Source: Cryptomeria japonica (taxonomy: Eukaryota > Streptophyta > Pinopsida > Cupressales > Cupressaceae). Taken from it: a stretch of DNA of 60,000 nucleotides. The stretch is from NCBI RefSeq assembly GCF_030272615.1, contig NC_081411.1, positions 37,516,640 through 37,576,639 on the forward strand. The letters are read 5' to 3'. Numbering within the stretch: position 1 is the first letter of the stretch; each line of letters begins with the position of its first letter. A program made the translations under genes and the position numbers. Below the pieces are notes generated by a model, which was given only the letters and a program-made list of their open reading frames with translations, was not told the DNA's origin and did no database searches. Of the stretch, positions 31,998 to 45,065 are shown piece after piece.

Positions 31998-33413
31998 TTA
32001 GAGTGATTGGAGGATGATTGCCAGCCACTCTCCAATCTCCATCACTTTCATCGCAAATGCCATTGAAAGCCAACAATCCTCCTTTTTTAGCAACCTTTGG
32101 AAGGGAGATAAGTTCCTTTTGATGACCCCAATTCGGTATACCTCCAAGGCCTCCTCGATGAAGGTCTTCTTCCTTTCCTTTCTTGCTTTTTCACAGACGT
32201 CATGCTTGTTCTCATAGTGAAAGTCCTTGTCATAATCAGAGGAGATATAGTTAGCAGTGTTGAAGTACACTCCCAATAGACTTTCCCACTTTTTCAATTC
32301 TAGATTCACAATTTCATTGGCTACAACCTACCCATCCATAGTGCGAATAAAACCATCTATCTTCTGAATGCACATCTCCTTTGAATCCAGGACATCCACC
32401 ATTGGGCATATCAAAACCTCATATATGAATCTGGCACACCAATGCCTACCTCCGCCAAGGATGGAGGATGCCAGCCTCCACACCACATAAAAGAATCCTT
32501 CATCTATCTGAAAAAGCCTCCTGCATTCCACTTGAAAAGTCTCATCTCTACACATGCAACTTAAGCTGAAATGATGCACCATATCTGCAACTAAGATAAT
32601 AACCCTTGCATGCATCCATTCTTCCACAAAGTATCCCTTTATAATGATCAACTCTTCATCCCTCTAGGAAAAATATGGGATTGATTAGAAGAAATCTAAC
32701 TTTCTAGTCAGTTTCTCATCCTCGCTATATTCCCTAAAGCCTTAGCCATATCTTTCCTGGAGCATGTGCACTATACTTTAGCTTGTATTTCTTATTGTAT
32801 TGAACCTAAACTGCCACATTACATTAATCGAGATAGGTATGGAGAGATTTGTGAGCACGATTTGTCGCATTTCCATCCAGGCCTTATGCTCCACTATGGG
32901 TAGTTCCATCTACTTTATCCTATACCCATTCTGTTGTTCTGATGTTCATGTGCCTTATCATTCCTTACAATCCTTACTAAACCTTCTCCCTTTATCTACA
33001 TATTCAATATAAGAGTTGGGATCAGCACTAGGATCAAAAGTTTGGCTATGTATGAAGATTGTTCAAGTGACCCCCTTTAGAATAGTAGGGCATTCCCTTC
33101 CTAACACTACCTTGAGTTGACCCCTTTCAAACATCATTGTCTGGTGAATATGACTAGCAAAGTGATGTTGTGGGTGAAAGGCTAACATTTCGAGAGGGGT
33201 AGGGAGTCCCTACAACCCTATGGGTACCAATCAAGGAACCAGTCTCCTACTAAGATTCATTCCACTGCAAACAGAACCTCTAGGTCTATCTGGGGGGCTT
33301 CTCTTTCTCTTGTTGAATCTTGACCACGATATGCTTACTACGAGTGAACTAGAATTGCCTCTTCCTTCATTGGATCTATCTCCATCTATCCCAACTGGTT
33401 CTTTGGCCCCCAT
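31998..33413 (-). pseudogene. unrecognised 472-codon frame with 12 premature stops and no frameshift
   Basis: From the ATG at 33413 (MGAKEPVGIDGDRS) one minus-strand frame can be read without any indel to the TAA at 31998. It is broken at 33231, 33210, 33063, 32958, 32955, 32946, 32910, 32778, 32742, 32685, 32664 and 32328 (lowest base of each stop). Every stop is TAA, TAG or TGA in a place where Gln or Arg (CAA, CAG, CGA) fits. The N-terminus is Ser/Arg-rich and low-complexity. The remainder looks globular, with many Trp, Phe, Cys and charged residues (for example FREYSEDEKLTRKLDFF, ILGGGRHWCARFIYEV, RKERKKTFIEEALEVYRIG). I do not recognise the family. It may be a TE-encoded or captured gene. 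The frame conservation with so many nonsense changes is odd. Confidence 0.7.
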
Positions 33414-33479
33414 AGCCTTGAAGTGTAATTGGTGCCATTGTCAACTAGTGAAATAGTGGTTGTTGCCTAGGATATTTTG

Positions 33480-35120
33480 AGATAGTAGCGGCTTAGATCC
33501 TATAGTCTTTGGCCACTATCTAATGAAACATAAATCATAAGATTAAATTTGAAAAGTTTTGTATTTCACAACTGATCTGAAGCTTGAGTACTGCCAAAAC
33601 CTTCTACTACCATTGTAGAACTATCTATGCACCATTACTAGCATCAACTAGTGTTAGCGATTTTTTCATGGTAACATTAGGAGTGCAAAACTATGCAAAG
33701 ATGTACCTTATTTAATCTTGAATGCCAATTTATTAGAAAAATATTTTTTCTCATAGTATAAATTTTACCCATAGCATTAAATTTTAACTCTTGAGAGTTA
33801 GTATAAATCTCTCTTTAAGAATTATGTGGTGGTATATGTTTGAGTTGCAAATTGTCTATTTTTGTTAGTTTTTAGTGCTATTAAATAATGCATTCTTCTT
33901 AAACACAATATGTCATAGCTTTTGTATAGGTATTTATTCATTTATTTTGAATAAGTGATTGACATAATTTATAGCATGGTACATAGTGGATTAGGTGGTT
34001 TTTCACTTGGAAAAAGAGAGAGAATATTGTTCTTATTTGATAAGTCAAAGGAGATTAAATTTTGAGGTCTTATTATATGTGAGCATTAATATGAATTTCA
34101 ATGAGAAAATTTTATAGTGTTCATATTTTTATGAGGCACATATGATGGTACATTAAATTATTTGTTTTGGTACTTCCTAATAAGGTTTATAAGTATTTCC
34201 AAATTTTGGAAATTCATAGAGATATGTACACAAGGTGTCTTTTATTTTAAGGGAATGATTGACATGTGTATGCAAATTGGAGTCTTGGTGAGAGAAAAAA
34301 AGGTCAATTATTGTTTAATAGTATTACTAGATGATAAAAATGATATATATGGGAGAAATGGAACAATTGTATGTAATAAAATAGTTACACATATAACTAT
34401 ATATAATATAAATGTAATAATTACATTGAGATTCCTCACTTCATTATAACAATTGTAACTCCAAGTTGAAATACCAAGTTCTGAATCCTAATCTCTACAA
34501 TCATAAACATCAAATAATTGGAGAACAATCCATTTTGACTTCCACACACACATGACTCCATCATATTGTGTTTTGACCCTTGGAAGTGTATAATTCTTGA
34601 TCTTAGGCTTGTAAAATCATTGGACAAAATTTCATATTGATTTCAACACCAAACCCTTACTTGTCTCCAAAATATCAAACTTCACAATATATAAATTCTT
34701 TAAATCTATTGACACAATCAATGAAAACAAAAAAAATAAGAAAATAAAGAAAAAAAATCTTCTCATGCAACATCTTGTCTGAAAGTGAGAAGCTAGCTTG
34801 AGATGATGGTAATTCTTCAAACCTTTGATTCCACCAACCTCCAAAAGTGAAAGCTCATACTACTAATATATTATTAGGACCAAGAAAAGAATCATTAACA
34901 GAAGCTTCATAATATTATAATTCCTCACCCTAAATTTAGATTAAGTTACCTTCATTTGATTGATCTTTGATTTTTCCTTTAAGAAGATCATTGGTTTGAA
35001 TTCTATAAAATCATATTATGGAATCCTTTATCTTATAGTAAAAATATGCATTTTTTCTTTTGTTTTTACTTGACTATTTATTATCCTTTGTGAATATAGT
35101 TCTTTCTCCTATTGAGGATC
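33480..35120. other. AT-rich sequence, no gene seen
   Basis: Short frames only, and no motif recognised on either strand. Confidence 0.45.
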
Positions 35121-35128
35121 ATATTATA

Positions 35129-35590
35129 TTATTTTATTTTGTCCTTTTGTATACTAATAGAAGTGTTAAAATCATATCTTGTAAAGTTTGTGAAGTTATT
35201 TTTATTGTATTTTAAAGGCAAGTTGTTTAACAAGATACTTTTAGCATTATTTTTATCTAATAGAGCCTTAACTTCTTTTAGATACTTAATGAGAAGACTC
35301 AACTTAATTATATGATTTGACATTCTAATTTCATCTTCTATTTTGAACCTAAACAATGGTAGTTTTAGGGAAAACTTTGCCTTAACTACTCTTTCTCCAA
35401 ACATTTTGTGCATGGACAAATATCTATTGATGACTTATCCAAATCCGTATGATGTAGTTTAGAGTGATAATTAAGAAAGACCAATAATAAATTTGGTTTT
35501 ATCATCTCTACTATTCGAATCCAATAGCTTATTTTCATCTATAGGTGCCTTTTCCTTTCCACTTACTATTTCCCATAATATCTAATTTAT
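35129..35590 (-). pseudogene. Ty1/copia gag (UBN2-type) relic
   Basis: On the minus strand, LWEIVSGKEKAPIDENKLLD, then KFIIGLS and, after stops, RMSNHIIKLSLLIKYLKEVK with SILLNNLPLKYNKN follow the order of the copia-type Gag (UBN2) domain: W..I.G.E.AP, ISLS, then MS.HI..L..L...L...G and LL.SLP.SY. Several stops occur before 35419. No knuckle or pol was found next to it. Confidence 0.65.
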
Positions 35591-35599
35591 TAGCTTCAT

Positions 35600-37190
35600 T
35601 TGTATTTTAATTCATCATACATTAAAATTGAATCTAGAATATTTGTCTAATGGAATCTCCATACAAATAATAACAAATTTTATCACTCCAAAAAAATTTC
35701 TTATGAAGAAACTACACAAATCTCTAATATTATTTACTATCAAATAACCTCAATTACTATTACAGTCAAGAGAAAAAATCCACATATGATCTTTGACAAC
35801 CTCTCTACTTTGATACACCTCACCATCATTGCGTAGCTATGCAAAATGTTGGCAAATAGTCTCTCCTAAATCTTTCATTCACTATTGTACCATTTCACCA
35901 AGATCCAGACCTATTATAGCCATTCTACTTTAAAATTTCTAGTATCTAGAGGGAGTAAACCAATAAAATAGCATGTTGGAAAATAGCATATGTATTTGAA
36001 CACAACATCAAGTTTTAATATAACTGTTACGTCCAAACTCTTTTCACCTATCACAAACCTTAAAAAAAGTCACAAGGAAGAGAATTTGAAATGTCCAGTT
36101 CAACCAAGTAAACAAATTAATAAAACAAACCATATCTTGTTGTTAGAAACTCTTATAGCTAACTCTTCCATTGATCAATATTCATCACACAAGACACAAA
36201 CATTCTTTAGCAATGAATGTGATTTTACATGCCCTTCCTAGTCTTCAAATGTCTTAATAATCCTTCACATAGGTATGTTAAAACCTGCAACAAATTCAAT
36301 TTCAAAACTACAACCTACACTTTGTTCGCCCAACCTATCTTCCTTCTCATATAATTAAATGAAGCAAAAGAAATGGACACATCTACTTTCCTATGCACTA
36401 GTTAGATCAGTGCATAAGACACACACCTCTACCTATATGCGTTGCCACATAATACATTTATTATCTTCTAGAAATTTAGAAAACCTTCTATTATACCACA
36501 AATATCATTAATTTATCAAACACATAGAAATAGAGATCAGAAAATAAAACTTACATTACTCTTCACAGTGCCAAATATTTTTTCTCCATACAAAACAACC
36601 TTCAACCAATGCCTTCATGCCATTTTTTAGTGATTTCATACAAAAATGAGAGAAAGCAAGGATTTGATGTTCGAGATTTACTAGGAATATAATTTTTTGG
36701 CAAAATGATGATGCCAATTACTAGATGAATAAATGAATCTAAATGATTTCTAGATTATTGGACAGAATGACAATACTTGAAAGTTAGATTGCTAAGCTAT
36801 TTCGATAGAATGATGACAAGAAAATTAGATTGCTAAAATGTCTGGATAGAGTAACAATGCATAAAGTTATATTCTCCCCTCCACAGCACAGGCACACCAA
36901 ATCTCTTTTCCCTAAAGACCGAAGAACTTACATATGAATCAAGAAATATTTTGTCTCTACAATGAATAATACTTAAGGGGTGGCTTTTCAGAGGCCTGAC
37001 CTCGTACACTAGCAAGTAAAGGGTTTTTCGGATACTAAAACACTGGTTTGTATGCATTTTGGATAATTTTAGAGTTAGGAATTTTTGTATGAGGGCTTTC
37101 TTTTTTATTGGGCCATCTTGGTTATTATACCTATTCGTATGAAGAGAAACTAACAATTCCAATACCTTCTCTAAAATTCTCTGATAATTA
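35600..37190. other. AT-rich sequence, no gene seen
   Basis: No recognisable domain was found on either strand. Confidence 0.45.
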
Positions 37191-37279
37191 TGTCAAGATC
37201 AAATGATTTGTTTGTTACAGCCAAAAACAAGAACATGCTCTCCATTTTTAGACATCAATCCATCTCAATGAAACATGTA

Positions 37280-37790
37280 AACTTTTTCTTTATTTTTCTC
37301 ATGGCTTCAAGCTCTCCAGCTCATGTTGTAGTTTCCACTGCCTTGACTGACTTATATGTAAAATATGGAAGCCTCCAAGAAATGTAGTCTTATGACCTAT
37401 TTGAGAAAATGCCTCAAAAAATGTGGTCTTATGGCTTGCAATGATTGTAAGACATGTACAAAATAGATTTGTTGAAAAAGCCTTTTCCGGATCCTTCAAT
37501 TGTTGATCCCACACTAGTTTATTGGGTTCCAAGAGTAGAGTGCCTAGTTGACCTCATGGACCCATAACCACCAATTGAATAGCCAATAGGAGCAAAGATA
37601 GCTAGAAAGGCATAGTCATAATAGGTTGCATCATAGACAAAGGCAGAGGTAGAAATTTTCAATAAAATGCAATTGGAAGGTGTAAAGATAGATTCAACAA
37701 CCTTAGCAAATATCCCACTACCTCTGATAAAATGGGAGCTTTGGAACATGGTATGGACATCCATCAATGAACAATGATGGTGTCTTAGAA
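37280..37790 (+). pseudogene. pentatricopeptide repeat (PPR) protein relic
   Basis: The + strand reads HVVVSTALTDLYVKYGSLQE, then LFEKMPQK and, after a frameshift, NVVLWLAMIVRHVQNRFVEK. This is the PPR sequence VVVSTALIDMYAKCGS...LFDKMPQ.NVVSW.AMI.GY.QNG..EKA with expected spacing. About 150 bp later comes EIFNKMQLEGVKIDSTTL and, in another frame, KMGALEHGMDIHQ, matching the next PPR unit. At least two repeats are present, with frameshifts and stops. PPR proteins of this PLS type act in organellar RNA editing. This copy is dead. Confidence 0.8.
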
Positions 37791-39316
37791 TTGTGAAGGC
37801 AGAGAAAGAGAACATGAGAAAAAATCCAACATTTCTTGGTTTATTTAAAAATGAACAAAATAAAGTGGTCAAGATCAAGAATGTGTTATATAATGTAGAT
37901 AAAGTATTGGATCTTGAGGAAGAGAGACCTACAATTCACAAATATTCCAAGGTATTGAAGAAATTGATATTCAACAAACCAAGAGGAAAGGATCTCAAAG
38001 GAAAATAAAATGTGGGTCCTTGTACCCTCTAGCTTGGTCCCTGTAGGTCATAGATGTTATTACAATGTATACTTAACCCAAGAAGACAAAAAAACAATGA
38101 GCACAATCATGTCACTACTCATTAGTAATTGTTCTTATGTTTATCTTCAACTGTTAGAGAGGTCTTTGGACATTCAAAATGTCATATCAATCATAAGATG
38201 GAAATTTAAAAGAGTCAAAGGTGCAAATACAATAAGCTTGCAGTCACTTAGGAATCACATAAGATAGTCATATTAATATTGGATGACCACTATCACGGAA
38301 AAGAAGATAAATATATAGTAAAGGACAAACAAAAAATGATTGTCCTAATAGTCAAGGAGTTCCCAAGTCAGTTGCAAAAGCATGCCACAATCCAATAGAG
38401 AATAAATGATTTTCCTAACAGCAAAAAAGAGTCTTAGATGACCAAAAGACATGAGAGTGAACCAATGGTTGGAGAATTTCATTTCATTCTCATAGTCAAT
38501 TGGTGCAAGAAAACCTAATTGATCTTCAAGCCTCTATGAGGCAAAATATGAGTTTTGTTTTCTAAAGGTTCAAATATGTAAATAAGGTCAAATATGATCA
38601 TTTGTGTTGTACGTGCATCAAAGGATAACCTAGAATACTACATGAAAAGGGAAGCATATAGGAAACAATGCGTCCAACGAACATGCAATTGTATACGAGA
38701 GTGGGTAGAATGAAGAATTAAATAAGGTAGAGGGATGGCTATGACAATTTCCTTCTTCAACAAGAGTATGTGGTTCTTGGTCCTCAACATATTCCTCAAC
38801 TACTCATTATGATCTATCCATGAAATTAAAGTATATCATCTCACTCCAACTATTTTCCTCCTTAACTATTTTTTTAGACATCGTGATGAGGGCAGTTCTG
38901 TTGATGTCATTTAGCATCTGCACTCAACATATTTTGCTAGGAGCGAGAGAAAGAGGGAGGGAGGAAGAGTTGGTGGATGAGGAAAAATTACTTATGTTGA
39001 ACATCTAAATGATTGAACATCTATCTCAAAAAGAACTTGTGACCACTAGATATATTAAATATGTTTTCTATTAAGTTCACTATTTTAAGATGAAAAAGAA
39101 GAGTTTAATGGTTTTGGTTTGATTTTGCAATTTTTCTATGTTAAAGTATTTTAATTTGGTATATTATACTGCAACATCATTTCATAATTAACATTTCAAC
39201 TTCTATATAACTAGTTCAAAGAAGACTTTCATACTTTCAATATCCATTTGCATAGTTTGTGAAGGTTATGCATCGAAGTTTCCATAGCTTGATGTTTTTG
39301 CTTGTGAAAAAAGACA
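37791..39316. other. sequence without recognised gene
   Basis: A frame at 37793-38008 begins within the PPR relic and might be its decayed continuation, but I cannot show it. The rest has no motif. Confidence 0.4.
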
Positions 39317-42300
39317 ATGTCAAATAATATCAGCGAAGAACAAAATAAGGAGAAAATTTCTAGATTGTGGTCTAACTTGAAAAGAAAAGGTGATGGAAAA
39401 TGTTTTTGTCCCTACAAAATTTGTAAGGGCTTAAAGAATAGAAGACTTATAATCAAAACAACTAAGAAACATTGTAGGCAACATGGTCATATTGAAAGGG
39501 GGCATAATTATCATCCATTGGTAAGTTGTTCATTATATCATTTTAACAATTTATATACATACTAAATCACTTTATGATGATATCATGATCATGTTTTATT
39601 TATGTTGATCATTTTTATATAGGTTGAGCACCCCAAGGAATATGATATGGACCAACACAACTCGGAGAATATGGTTTTCGAAGTGGAGGAACATGGAGGT
39701 GTGATTATCGAAGCTAAAGATAATGATCCCATGGAAGATGATGATCATGTGCCATAAAACACAATTGAAGATGATGGTACAAATACATCGATCCATGACA
39801 CATTTAGTACTATCACAACTGATCATGATGATGAAGATGACCTTGATGTTGTTCATGATTTACCTCTACTTGACACGACATATGAGGCCCTTTACGAAGG
39901 CTCACAAACAACTCTTCTCTCCACTGTATTTTTGTTGGTGAACTTGAAGGTTACGAATGGTTTATCCAACATAAAAATATCACGTATGTTAAGGTATGTC
40001 ATATATGTATTTATAATTCATAAATGGTGAATCATGTACCATTAATATTTTTTATATTTATAAATTATATTTTTTATTTTAGATTGATAGGTGAGTTTTT
40101 GTTACCTCCATCAAATATTCTACCTTTCTCATATGAAGAATTATCCGCCATTATGAAATATATTGGAATGGAGTATCAAGCAATAGATGCTTGTCCTTAT
40201 GATCGTATTATATATCATAAACAACAATAATTTGAAAAAAAATGCCCTAAATGTCATTTCAGTAAATATCAAATAGATTTAATAATAAAAAACGGTACCT
40301 CACAAGGTTCTTCATTATATTCCCATTATTCCACGTTTGCAATGATTATTCAGGTGCACTAGCTTGGCACAATTTATGGATTACCATGCACACAATAGAA
40401 GTCAAGATGACATTATTTGAATGCCTACAGATGGTTCAACAATTATGGACATAGAGGAAAACTAGCCACACTCTAAAGAAGAACCTCGTAATCTCAGGCT
40501 TTCATTGGCAATGAACGATGTCAATCCATTTGGAGAGTTGGGATCTGTTTACTCAGTGTGGTGTGTTTCTTCTATCAACAATAACATTCCTCCATGGATG
40601 TCAATAAAGAGGGAGCACATAATGTTGGCAATGATTGTTCCAAGTATTTTATCATTTAATAGTCATCTACATTTAATTATAAATATTACAGTAAAATGGT
40701 CATAATAATTATGTAATGTTTTCATTCATTCAACTAGGTAAGTACCAAGTTAAAGATATGAATATATATATTGAGCCTCTTATCAATGAGTTGTTGGAGT
40801 TATGAAATGGTATCACCATGTATGACATCTCTAGACCAATAGGACAAAGACAATTTCAATTCCATGCAATGTTTGTATGGACAATGCATGATGCCCCAGG
40901 GCCAATGCATTTTTATGGTATGTTATAGTGTTCAAGTTGCGCATGATAATTATAATTATCAAAATTTATATATTTAATCAAATTATACATTATCTTGTAG
41001 GTCTGCAAACAAAGGGAAAATTTTGATGTCCAGTTTGTGGTCCAAATGAGTATCTGAATATTGAAAAATATATTTTTAATGGGAAAGAAGAGACTACATC
41101 AAAGCCACAAAGAATGACACCTCACCTATGGAAGTTGGAATATAATAGAATTAATCATTAAGGTAATGTCATTCCATCTAATGGTTTATGTTTTGAATTT
41201 CAATTTTTCTATCGTCTTTTGTATATTGATGATGTAATTGATGATCATGAAGGTTGTCAAGGCATGGATTACCACCTTCCAAAGGGACTAAAAAATTATT
41301 TCAGACAATTTGGTAGGTTTCCCTACTACGAGAAACTACAAATTGGGCATTTGTTTGATATAATACATATTGGAAATATTATAACAGAGACATTATGGGA
41401 AATATTGGATGGAAGATGTGACAAAGAAAAAATTGTCAAAATTTGTAGTGACATTCAAGAATCCAATCATTCAATGAAAATTGTCATTCAATCAAATAGC
41501 AATGGAGACAAAATTAATATAAGTGCCCTTCCTTGGTTATTAACAGAGCAACAAAGAAATACTATAAAAGAAGTCATACAAAAAATTCAATTTCCCACAG
41601 GATTTACTGTGAACATAAACATTTACTGCGAACATAAACAATCTCATATCAAAGAAAAGTGAATTTGGGCTAGGGATGAAACCGCATGATTGACATACCT
41701 TCATTAAGGTAATTAATTTTCTTGTGTATTTACTATATATTTATATACTATGCATGTAAATTTAATTGTATTATGTTAGAAAACAATGAAAATATCATTT
41801 TATAATTGTTGCAGTACGTTATGCCTCTATCTCTCCTAGACCACTTCAACAATAATGTCAAGCAAGTCATATATGATCTTGAAAAATACATGAGGTAAGT
41901 AGTGATGTTTGTTCAATTTGTTGTATAGATATTATATTTGCGATTTGTTTTACTTGTTATGTAATATATTGTATAATATTTTGTAAAGTCTCATTTATAT
42001 ATTTTTGCGTCTTGAATCTCTTGTCTGTGGTTGTCATCTAAAGAAATCCATAAAGAAGATATAATATATTGCAAGAGAAAAATTCCCCATCTAATGTGTG
42101 AAAAGTAAAAGTGTCTACCTTCAAATTGTTTCAATGCACAACACTACCTCATACACCAAGTTGAGGAGATTGAACTATGTGGACCTGTACACTCTAGGTC
42201 AATGTGGATGGTTGAGAGGCATGTGAAATTTTTAAAGGATTTGATTTGACAAAGAGAACATCTTGAGGGTTCTATGGTGGAGGGTTCTATGGTATACCAG

Positions 42301-43129
42301 ACTATAGTGTACATTATTGAATATCTTCCTAAGTTTGTAGCAAAGATCCATGTAGATCGCATTAGGGATCCCAACCCCATTAACGAATTCGAAGGGGAGT
42401 ACCTAATGGGGAAAGGTAGATTGAAGAAAGTGAGAGGTAATTATAAGATGTTATTGTAGTTAATTAATTATTAATCTTAAAAATAAATCGATTGTGATTC
42501 ATCTATTTCTTTTATATATAGTTGGTCGAGAGTGGGATTAACTACATTTGTATATTGCAAAGAATCTTGATTGAATGATAGTATGGATTGAACGATGTCA
42601 ACATTCTGGTCGCACATTAACATGGGAAGGTATGACTTCATTGGTTAAATAATCTCATCGTAACAAAGATTCCAATCTTATGCAAAGGAAAATTGATTTA
42701 GCATATGGTTTAAAAAATAAATAGGTACGTATAAATTTATTAATCACCCATATGTTTATCTACTCATGATGCAATAATTTTTACATGTTTGACATATTGC
42801 AGGTCAAACACCACAATGCTATGTGCTTCAATGGTCATAAATTTTGCATGAAAAATTTGGATGACATGAAGAAAACTTGTGATTCAAGGATAACTACAGT
42901 CTTTGAGGTGACCAATATTTCATCTAGAAATGACATACATCCTCAAGAGTCTCAAAATCAGGATACTATGGGATTTCGGGTGATATACTTGAGTGTGAAT
43001 TTAATTCCTTCAAATTAGTTTTATTCATCGTCAAATGGTATAGGCTATGACTGAATAAAAATGATCCTGATAGAATTAGTTTTGATAATGATAAATGTGT
43101 TTTACATGGACCCAAAACCAAAAGTTTTA

Positions 43130-44423
43130 TAGAAGCCGGCCATCAGCCAAATAGACAGAAACCAAAAGCAAAATAGGGGACCACCCCAGAATAGACACGA
43201 AAGCAAAAGAGACATAGACAACACACCAAAAACACTCACATAAGAGAGTGCACCAGCTGCTGGTTCTTTTGGATGGTAGTCTTATTGATTTCCTTGAGCT
43301 CTTCCATAATGAATTTGGAGGTACCCTTTTTGCTGCTCCTGGTCCTAGTCTTTGAAGTAGGGCCTATGGTTTTGTTCCCTCCAGCAACAATGTCTTCACC
43401 TCCAAGATCTTTCTCAGGATCACTGTGGATGGCTCTATACTCTACAAACATGACATTGATCTTTTGGAGCCCCTATATATTGTTATTCATGGCCTCCTTG
43501 CTTATGTCGATCGAGTTTATGAGGTTTCTCTTTATCTTTGCCATAGACTGCTCCACTTTTTCAATTCTTTGTTCATGGTTGCATTTCATAATCTCAACAT
43601 CTTGGGAGAGCTTCTAGATCATACTCATGAGCTTCTCAGACTTGCTAGGCTCTAGTGAAGCAGTGAAAATATCTATTATCTCCTTAACCCCAGCTTTGAG
43701 GATGCCAATTTCTCTCTCCACCTATTTCCAACAACATTCCTAGCTTTTGGTCGCTTCCATAACCAGGTTGATCAAAGAACCATTTATTTGTAACCCACTA
43801 TCCACCTCTTTAGGGATGGTCCTTTGTTTTTCCTTCAGGATGTTAATAGGAATATCCAATTTGATTTCTTGGTCCAAAGTCTTCGGACCATAGTCCTTAG
43901 TCACAAGCTTCTTCTTTTTAGAGAGAGGCTTGGCCTTAGAAGTCATCTTGTTGGTGGATTTATATTTTCTGGTTGCCCAACTGGGGGGATTCTTACTACT
44001 AAACATACTAGGGGTGACCATAATCTCACCTTCTTCCACAAGCTTATGATTAGTGTCATCCAAAGGAATGGTACCCCCACTATCCTCCAAATCCATTTCA
44101 TCATTAGAAACTTTCTGAATATTGGAATGTTGGCATTTCTCAGATAGAGAGGGAACCACTTCAAGAGCCTTAGCATACTCCATGATGAGCACAATAAGCC
44201 CTTCATAGAGAACATAATTATTTGGATTCTCCATATATTTTTCAAGACTATTCTCTAAAGAGGAGGCTAGATAGACAAGAAAGGAAATGATTTTACCATT
44301 CCTAAAATGATTCAAAATGGTAGGAAAAGATATTGGCATATCTGCCATCAAGCGTAATATACCTCATTATGAACTCTGCCATGTCTACCCAGGGAGCCAT
44401 AAGATCTTTCTTATTGTAGCTCT
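43130..44423 (-). mobile_element. 1.3-kb insertion with decayed minus-strand frames inside the transposase gene
   Basis: It interrupts the DUF4216-like part of the CACTA gene. The minus strand is open from 44351 to 43740 (SFPTILNHFRNGKIISFLVY, later a Lys-rich KAKPLSKKKKLVTKD). It continues with stops to 43236 (EDIVAGGNKTIGPTSKTRTR, a coiled-coil stretch before it). The original start is probably upstream near 44400. I recognise no enzyme motif. Neither a poly-A tail nor a clear target duplication was found, so the class (LINE-like or LTR fragment) is undecided. Confidence 0.5.
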
Positions 44424-44729
44424 TTGTCAAAAAAAATTGCCAAGGAGCATAGAAGAGTTAACAAAATGGCTGATGGTGGCTACAATGGGTCGTTTGGGAT
44501 AGTTGGGGATGAGCCCTATGTTCATCCAAGCCAATGTGAGCAGGTATTTTACTCAAAGGTTCCACATAAACCAGGTTGGTCATTTGTTGTTAGACATGAT
44601 CCAAGAGGAACGCTGATAAAGTATAATGTGATGGAAGAAGAAGATACCAAAGAAGTAGAAGATGATGTAGATGACGATCATGATCGACAGTTAGTAAATG
44701 ATGTTCTTGATGGAAATGTTCATTTAGAA

Positions 44730-44738
44730 GAAGAAGAA

Positions 44739-44772
<34 letters not shown>

Positions 44773-44929
44773 CTACTAGTGATGGTGATGGTGATGGTGA
44801 TGGTGATGATGGTGATGGTGATGGTGATGGTGGTGGTGATGATGATGATGATGATGACAATGATGATGATGATGAGGATGATGATGGTGATGGTGATGGT
44901 GATGGTGATGGTGATGGTGATGGTGATGG

Positions 44930-44998
<69 letters not shown>

Positions 44999-45030
44999 CG
45001 ATGATGATGATGATGATGATATTCATGATG
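44730..45030 (+). repeat. GAT/GGT trinucleotide array encoding an Asp/Gly-rich tail
   Basis: About 300 bases of GAT with interspersed GGT, in blocks of GATGGT hexamers and pure GAT runs, stay in frame with the transposase 3' exon. They encode poly-Asp and (Asp-Gly)n ending HDDELAEEDQ at the TGA at 45063. Confidence 0.9.
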
Positions 45031-45065
45031 GTCATGATGATGAGTTGGCTGAAGAAGATCAATGA

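Larger units (their letters stand above)
39317..45065 (+). pseudogene. En/Spm (CACTA) TNP2-type transposase gene, interrupted
   Basis: Exons with GT-AG introns can be followed: 39317-39520, 39623-39993, 40083 to about 40653, 40738 to about 40919 and about 41002 onward. The first holds a transposase-associated zinc-like segment (FCPYKICKGLKN...HCRQHGH). Transposase_21 follows with LPPSNILPFSYEELSAIMK, NPFGELGSVYSVW and NNNIPPWMSIKREHIMLAMI, then LQIGHLFDIIHIGN, LPWLLTEQQRNTIKE and LGMKPHD. A DUF4218-like part has VEEIELCGPVHSRSMWMVER and EGSMVEGSM. A DUF4216-like part starts near 42950 (VKWYR, FDNDKCVLHG) and resumes at 44424 with DEPYVHPSQCEQVFYSKV after a 1.3-kb insertion. The protein would recognise the element ends and catalyse excision. 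Stops and frameshifts make it inactive. No CACTA terminal inverted repeat was identified. Confidence 0.85.

Noticed and set aside
15922-33413. Stop codons read as Gln, suggesting a variant genetic code
   Set aside because: TGA at Arg positions and functional terminal TAG/TAA stops argue against it. Plant nuclear genes use the standard code, and C-to-T decay explains all cases.
39046-39060. CACTA terminal inverted repeat near 39048 (CACTAGATATATT)
   Set aside because: No matching inverted copy was found in the window, and CACTA alone is too short to call.
43130-44423. LINE insertion call
   Set aside because: No reverse transcriptase, poly-A tail or target duplication was visible. It is kept as an insertion of unknown class.
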